Translations under genes and position numbers: made by a program
Notes under the pieces: generated by a model
What the model saw: only the letters and a program-made list of their open reading frames with translations
Database searches by the model: none
Told to the model about the DNA's origin: nothing
NCBI GenBank assembly: GCA_947034895.1
Contig: OX344762.1
Span: forward strand, 30,174,760 to 30,238,759
Origin: Rhytidiadelphus loreus
Taxonomy: Eukaryota; Streptophyta; Bryopsida; Hypnales; Hylocomiaceae
Direction: 5' to 3'
DNA length: 64,000 nt
Shown: one piece after another, positions 62,741-64,000 of the stretch
Layout of the letters: each line of letters starts with the position of its first letter
Position numbering within the stretch: the stretch's first letter is position 1

Positions 62741-63337
62741 CTATAGGGTTAACTTGTGTGGAGTAAAACAAGCAAAAGTGGTGATAACTAAGGCAAAACT
62801 GCCCTCTGGGCTGTTGAGACTGTTTCGCATACAAAAGGCTTGGATCCCCGCTTGGATCAATAAGCTTGGTACGGAGTACATAAAAATGCAGAATGACCTC
62901 TTGACAAGCTATTGAGTTTTTCTCTGATGCACTACCAGTATCTGGTTTTATTTAGTCGTATACATTGGGGAATTATTTTCGATGTATGACTTTGTCGCCT
63001 CCAAATATGCTATAGAATGCCAGGTCGGTCTACACAGCAGGCCCTTGGAACTTCTGAGCTACTGTCCCATGCCACACAGTTATCAATTCGTATTCCTCAT
63101 GCCGAAAGCTAGTGACTACTGTTAATGTCAAGCGTCGGCAGATTAAACTTTAAATCCAAAGATCATCAGTACCAAATGTTGATCGAATGAGTGCTAGCTA
63201 CAGTAGCAAGAGTAGTACGTTGATGGCTGCCACAGCTTGCTCACTAGCACGCACAACGGACAGATCCTGTGCAACAGCTTCAATTGATTCAAGGGTTTCA
63301 ATAATAATGTCAAACCAATAGGTGAGGCTTATCTCCT
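62741..63337. other. Upstream of the unrecognised gene and downstream of copy 3
   Basis: A minus-strand open stretch near 62780-62880 (LIDPSGDPSLLYAKQSQQ) looks protein-like and may be another exon of the gene at 61541-62740. The phase to the next exon could not be resolved. The remainder is non-coding. Confidence 0.3.
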
Positions 63338-64000
63338 TTAATTTTGGTCATCTTCTTCCTTCTTCTCGGCGAAAAACCTCTTGTACACATACCGAGTCAC
63401 ACAGGTAGCGGTCGTCACGAGAAGGCCATAGCCGACGACCGTCACCGCCATGTCCCCGGGCATGATGAGAGTCGGAATCTGCTGGAGATGGCTGTCCATA
63501 ACTGTGCCGTCCTCTTCCGGACGAAGCTCTCGAAACGCTTCCACCAGCGCTCGGCAAGTGGCGTCGGCATAGCTCCAGCAGTTGTCGGTGACGAGGTCGT
63601 AATCCGCAGAGTGCGTCGTCAAAATTTGGAGCAGCTGGGCCATGGGAATGCTCACGTTCAAGTCGCCCACCCGGTGCTTCACCACAACACTCTCCTGATC
63701 CACGAAATACACATCCTTCACAGTGATGCCCGTGTTCTCCCCGTCCCTGATGCAATTCGCCTTTTCCGCTTGGATGAGCAAGCCGTTTCTCCGACCGTTC
63801 GTGGGGTGCGACAGGGCGCTCACCTCCACCACCAGGAAATGGTGCATGATGGCGCCCAGCGTCTGCAGGGGGCCTTGCCGCAACGGCGTCTTGTAAATGC
63901 AGACACTCTCCACCGTAGCCGTGCACATCTCCAAGCCCTTCAGATTCCCGGCCACCTGCACGGACCCCTCGTGGAAGAAATCCGGCATCGACACGCACTT
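63338..64000 (-). CDS. Unrecognised His/Asn-Cys membrane-protein family, copy 3 (open, 5' end outside window)
   Basis: One uninterrupted frame runs from the right edge to a stop at 63338, about 220 residues. By comparison with copy 1, about a dozen N-terminal residues lie beyond the window; an internal ATG (SMPDFF) is the first visible. The parts in order are PDFFHEGS; a CIYKTPLRQGPLQTLG segment; HHFLVVEVSAL; a charged middle; DYDLVTDNCWSYAD; a helical ATCRALVEAFREL; a hydrophobic stretch of about 22 residues near the C-terminus (VTVVGYGLLVTTATC...); and a basic-acidic tail. The conserved His (second of HH) and the Cys of DNCW are 87 residues apart. H-strand plus NC-helix at that spacing, followed by a C-terminal anchor, resembles LRAT/HRASLS and PPPDE permuted papain folds. 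That is an inference from layout; catalysis is unproven. High GC against AT-rich flanks supports real coding. Confidence 0.75.
   Translation of the reverse strand, partial: KCVSMPDFFHEGSVQVAGNLKGLEMCTATVESVCIYKTPLRQGPLQTLGAIMHHFLVVEVSALSHPTNGRRNGLLIQAEKANCIRDGENTGITVKDVYFVDQESVVVKHRVGDLNVSIPMAQLLQILTTHSADYDLVTDNCWSYADATCRALVEAFRELRPEEDGTVMDSHLQQIPTLIMPGDMAVTVVGYGLLVTTATCVTRYVYKRFFAEKKEEDDQN

Noticed and set aside
1..64000. LTR retrotransposons, tRNA or rRNA genes, CRISPR arrays, prokaryotic operons
   Set aside because: No long terminal repeats with TG...CA ends, no cloverleaf or rRNA core sequences and no regular spaced repeats were recognised. Gene structure is clearly spliced eukaryotic.

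Overview
The window looks like nuclear DNA of a land plant. Five genes were reconstructed exon by exon with GT-AG introns, T-rich acceptors and conserved reading phase. All five have plant organelle or nuclear products: chloroplast beta-carotene hydroxylase, mitochondrial ribosomal protein L27, Ku80, a RING ubiquitin ligase and a plastid-type ABC1K kinase. Intergenic DNA is very AT-rich and full of short non-autonomous transposons. I see no reverse transcriptase, integrase or transposase frame, no rRNA or tRNA gene and no CRISPR. A seedless plant (bryophyte-like) is my guess from overall composition; it is not proven here.

Layout. Positions 1-22300 are a gene desert made of dispersed repeats and MITE-like elements. 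These include TTAA-flanked elements with CCC/GGG ends, a CACTA-ended foldback, TA-flanked AGGTAGGAGG elements and a Harbinger-like element. Positions 22400-25080 hold the beta-carotene hydroxylase gene (+), with a perfect G-box upstream. Mitochondrial L27 (-) converges on it at 26604-29244. Positions 29245-32450 are another AT-rich gap carrying one TTAA element. At 32506-32876 lies a near-identical inverted copy of the L27 intron 1/exon 2 segment, flanked by a duplicated stretch of about 54-64 bp, just upstream of Ku80 (+, 33034-38180). A RING-finger gene with SUMO-interaction-like motifs (+) occupies 39419-41461.

Positions 41500-44900 are again transposon-rich. From 45027 to the right edge, three members of one unrecognised family appear: a frameshifted copy (-, 45027-45736), a decayed copy (+, 49344-50055) and an open copy running off the right edge (-, 63338-64000). 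Between them lie the ABC1K gene (-, 50425-57572), a repeat-rich gap, and exon-like pieces of an unrecognised gene (-, 61541-62740).

The unrecognised family is the best candidate for something undescribed. It keeps a His and an Asn-Cys motif 87 residues apart, followed by a C-terminal hydrophobic segment. This layout resembles permuted papain-fold proteins (LRAT/PPPDE type). The TTAA-flanked MITE families are the second.

The recognised genes do not form a pathway. Carotenoid hydroxylation and ABC1K function are both plastidial, Ku80 and the RING protein are both plausibly nuclear, and the clustering looks incidental.
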